Of a stretch of DNA of 64,000 nucleotides, positions 63,199 through 64,000 are shown in pieces. The notes beneath the pieces were generated by a model. It was not told the origin of the DNA and searched no databases. It was given only the letters and a program-made list of their open reading frames with translations. How positions within the stretch are numbered: the stretch's first letter is position 1; every line of letters starts with the position of its first letter. Source of the DNA: Aquiflexum sp. TKW24L (GTDB lineage Bacteria; Bacteroidota; Bacteroidia; Cytophagales; Cyclobacteriaceae); assembly GCF_023502205.1 (NCBI RefSeq), contig NZ_JAMFLG010000024.1, positions 1-64,000 of the forward strand, in the 5' to 3' direction. The position numbers and the translations under genes were made by a program.

Positions 63199-63344
63199 GT
63201 CCCTTTAGGGACAATATCTTGGTAGAAAAGCTTGTCAAATCATCGGTGGCCGTGCCTTTAGGTACGGAATATATGTTGTACCTAAAGGCACAAAATCCAT
63301 TCGATTGATTAATTATTTTACCCATATTATGTCCCTAAAGGGAC
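63199..63344. repeat. Nested palindromic repeat element (REP-like)
   Basis: Outer arms GTCCCTTTAGGGAC (63199-63212) and GTCCCTAAAGGGAC (63331-63344) are reverse complements. Inner arms GTGCCTTTAGGTAC (63252-63265) and GTACCTAAAGGCAC (63278-63291) are also reverse complements. All four are variants of one 14-mer. It accounts for most of the 315-base gap 63094-63408 between the helicase and GNAT genes. Confidence 0.85.
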
Positions 63345-63408
63345 CTTGGGTATTGTTACGATTTAGAATTAAAATTATCTAGCATGACTAAGTAGGGTCA
63401 AACTATTC

Positions 63409-63861
63409 TCACAACTCCATCCTCAACACAATCCTATCCACACACTGCATTCCGTTTTCGAAAATCGGATTTTTGTAGTGCTTGGGAAAATAGTCTTTTT
63501 GGACTTCTATAATTTTGAAACCTGTTTTTTGATATAGCCCCAACTGCATGGTGCTGGTATCAGCTGTTGCGATGATCAATTGTTGTTTATAAAGGGATTT
63601 TGTAGTCTGGATTGCATGAGTCAGCAGACTTTTTCCAATTCCCTGATTTTGGTGTTTGGCTTCGACTGCAATGTTTTTGATTTCTGCTGAGCCTTGATTA
63701 TTTGTATCTAAAATATAGCAACCCACCAATTCATCTTCTATAAATCCACCAAATATCATCGCTTTAAAAATATACCGATCAATGCTGTCCCGCTCCGGAT
63801 CTGCCAAGAGCAAAAGATCATAGGGGATAGGATCGGATTAAGTAAGTTGTCGGATGAACAT
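63409..63861 (-). pseudogene. GNAT acetyltransferase gene with early TAA
   Basis: ATG 63861 opens MFIRQLT, then TAA at 63838-63840 (codon 8), and the same frame continues SDPIPYDLLLLADPERDSID to a stop at 63409. The N-terminal pattern IPYDLLLLADP is typical near residue 10-20 of this GNAT subfamily, so the stop falls inside the normal gene. The core is intact: ELVGCYIL, IKNIAVEAKHQNQGIGKSLL (acetyl-CoA loop) and LYQKTGFKI. A restart at TTG 63813 would give 134 residues lacking the first strand. GAA or CAA to TAA is one base change. Confidence 0.7.
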
Positions 63862-63931
63862 ATTTCTTTAAATTTAACCACAGCATAAGGAAATCACTTT
63901 TCCTATACACTAACTCAAAGTAAGCCAAAAC

Positions 63932-64000
63932 ATGAAAAACCTCCTCCTTTTTCTTTTCATCTGTTTCTCTTTTTTTCAACTCTCCTTTGCACAGCAAAGC
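63932..64000 (+). CDS. Start of a secreted protein, partial
   Basis: ATG 63932 opens a frame to the right edge encoding 23 residues, MKNLLLFLFICFSFFQLSFA then QQS. This is a clear Sec signal peptide with a predicted cut after SFA. The mature protein is outside the window, so no function can be given. Confidence 0.7.
   Translation, partial: MKNLLLFLFICFSFFQLSFAQQS

Noticed and set aside
1-64000. tRNA or rRNA genes
   Set aside because: No cloverleaf-like sequence or rRNA signature was found on reading either strand; a tRNAscan run would settle this.

Overview
The window reads as a chromosomal segment of a Bacteroidota bacterium, most likely a marine or aquatic member of the Cytophagales (Cyclobacteriaceae-like). 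The reasons are a SusC/SusD pair, promoters of the TTTG-N19..21-TAnnTTTG type, AT-rich intergenic DNA, a LysRS with a C-terminal extension, a MFS-like protein of the DUF5690 type, and the aromatic gene set DAHP synthase/chorismate mutase, aroB, aroA, pheA, aminotransferase, tyrA. The family-level placement is an inference. I see no rRNA, tRNA or CRISPR array.

Layout. (1) 1-5477, minus: a giant secreted multidomain protein, open at the left edge. (2) 6333-24988: an exopolysaccharide locus with UDP-xylose synthase, an AlgD-type GDP-mannose dehydrogenase, six glycosyltransferase-like proteins, a polysaccharide deacetylase, an acyltransferase, two paralogous BioF2/CelD-type acetyltransferases and the initiating polyprenyl-phosphate sugar transferase. 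AT-rich gaps between these genes hold three small or decayed ORFs. (3) 25714-31471: a membrane mannosyltransferase-like protein, a LytTR regulator and three lipoproteins, one of them a histidine-phosphatase-like protein. (4) 31514-35894, minus: arginine deiminase, lysS and proline dehydrogenase. (5) 36213-42837, plus: an aromatic amino-acid operon preceded by a Phe/Tyr-rich leader peptide and a terminator/antiterminator pair. (6) 42928-46180: an antitoxin-like gene followed by a toxin gene with two nonsense codons, a SIMPL-domain protein, and a metallophosphoesterase split by one TAG. (7) 46196-50936: phosphonate-type genes: XRE-cupin regulator, FAD oxidoreductase, MFS-like protein, phosphonatase-like hydrolase and a PhnZ-type HD oxygenase. 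(8) 50938-61100, minus: SusC, SusD, Tat-exported phospholipase C, phosphodiesterase and lipoprotein metallophosphoesterase. (9) 61765-64000: a DbpA-like helicase, a nested palindromic repeat, a GNAT gene with an early stop, and the start of a secreted protein.

Regions 7 and 8 together look like one phosphorus-scavenging locus. An outer-membrane SusCD pair would import a substrate. Exported phospholipase C, phosphodiesterase and metallophosphoesterase would release head groups and phosphate. The neighbouring cytoplasmic genes would oxidise and cleave an aminoethylphosphonate-like compound. Both upstream regions carry matching GTTAAC-centred palindromes, so co-regulation is plausible.

The strongest regulatory find is the aromatic attenuator: a 31-codon leader with six Phe and four Tyr codons, a protector hairpin, an antiterminator and a 12-bp terminator in mutually exclusive arrangement. 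A second theme is gene decay: three genes within about 21 kb (toxin, metallophosphoesterase, GNAT) are otherwise well preserved but carry in-frame nonsense codons. Either this is recent pseudogenisation or the sequence has errors at these sites; raw reads would decide.
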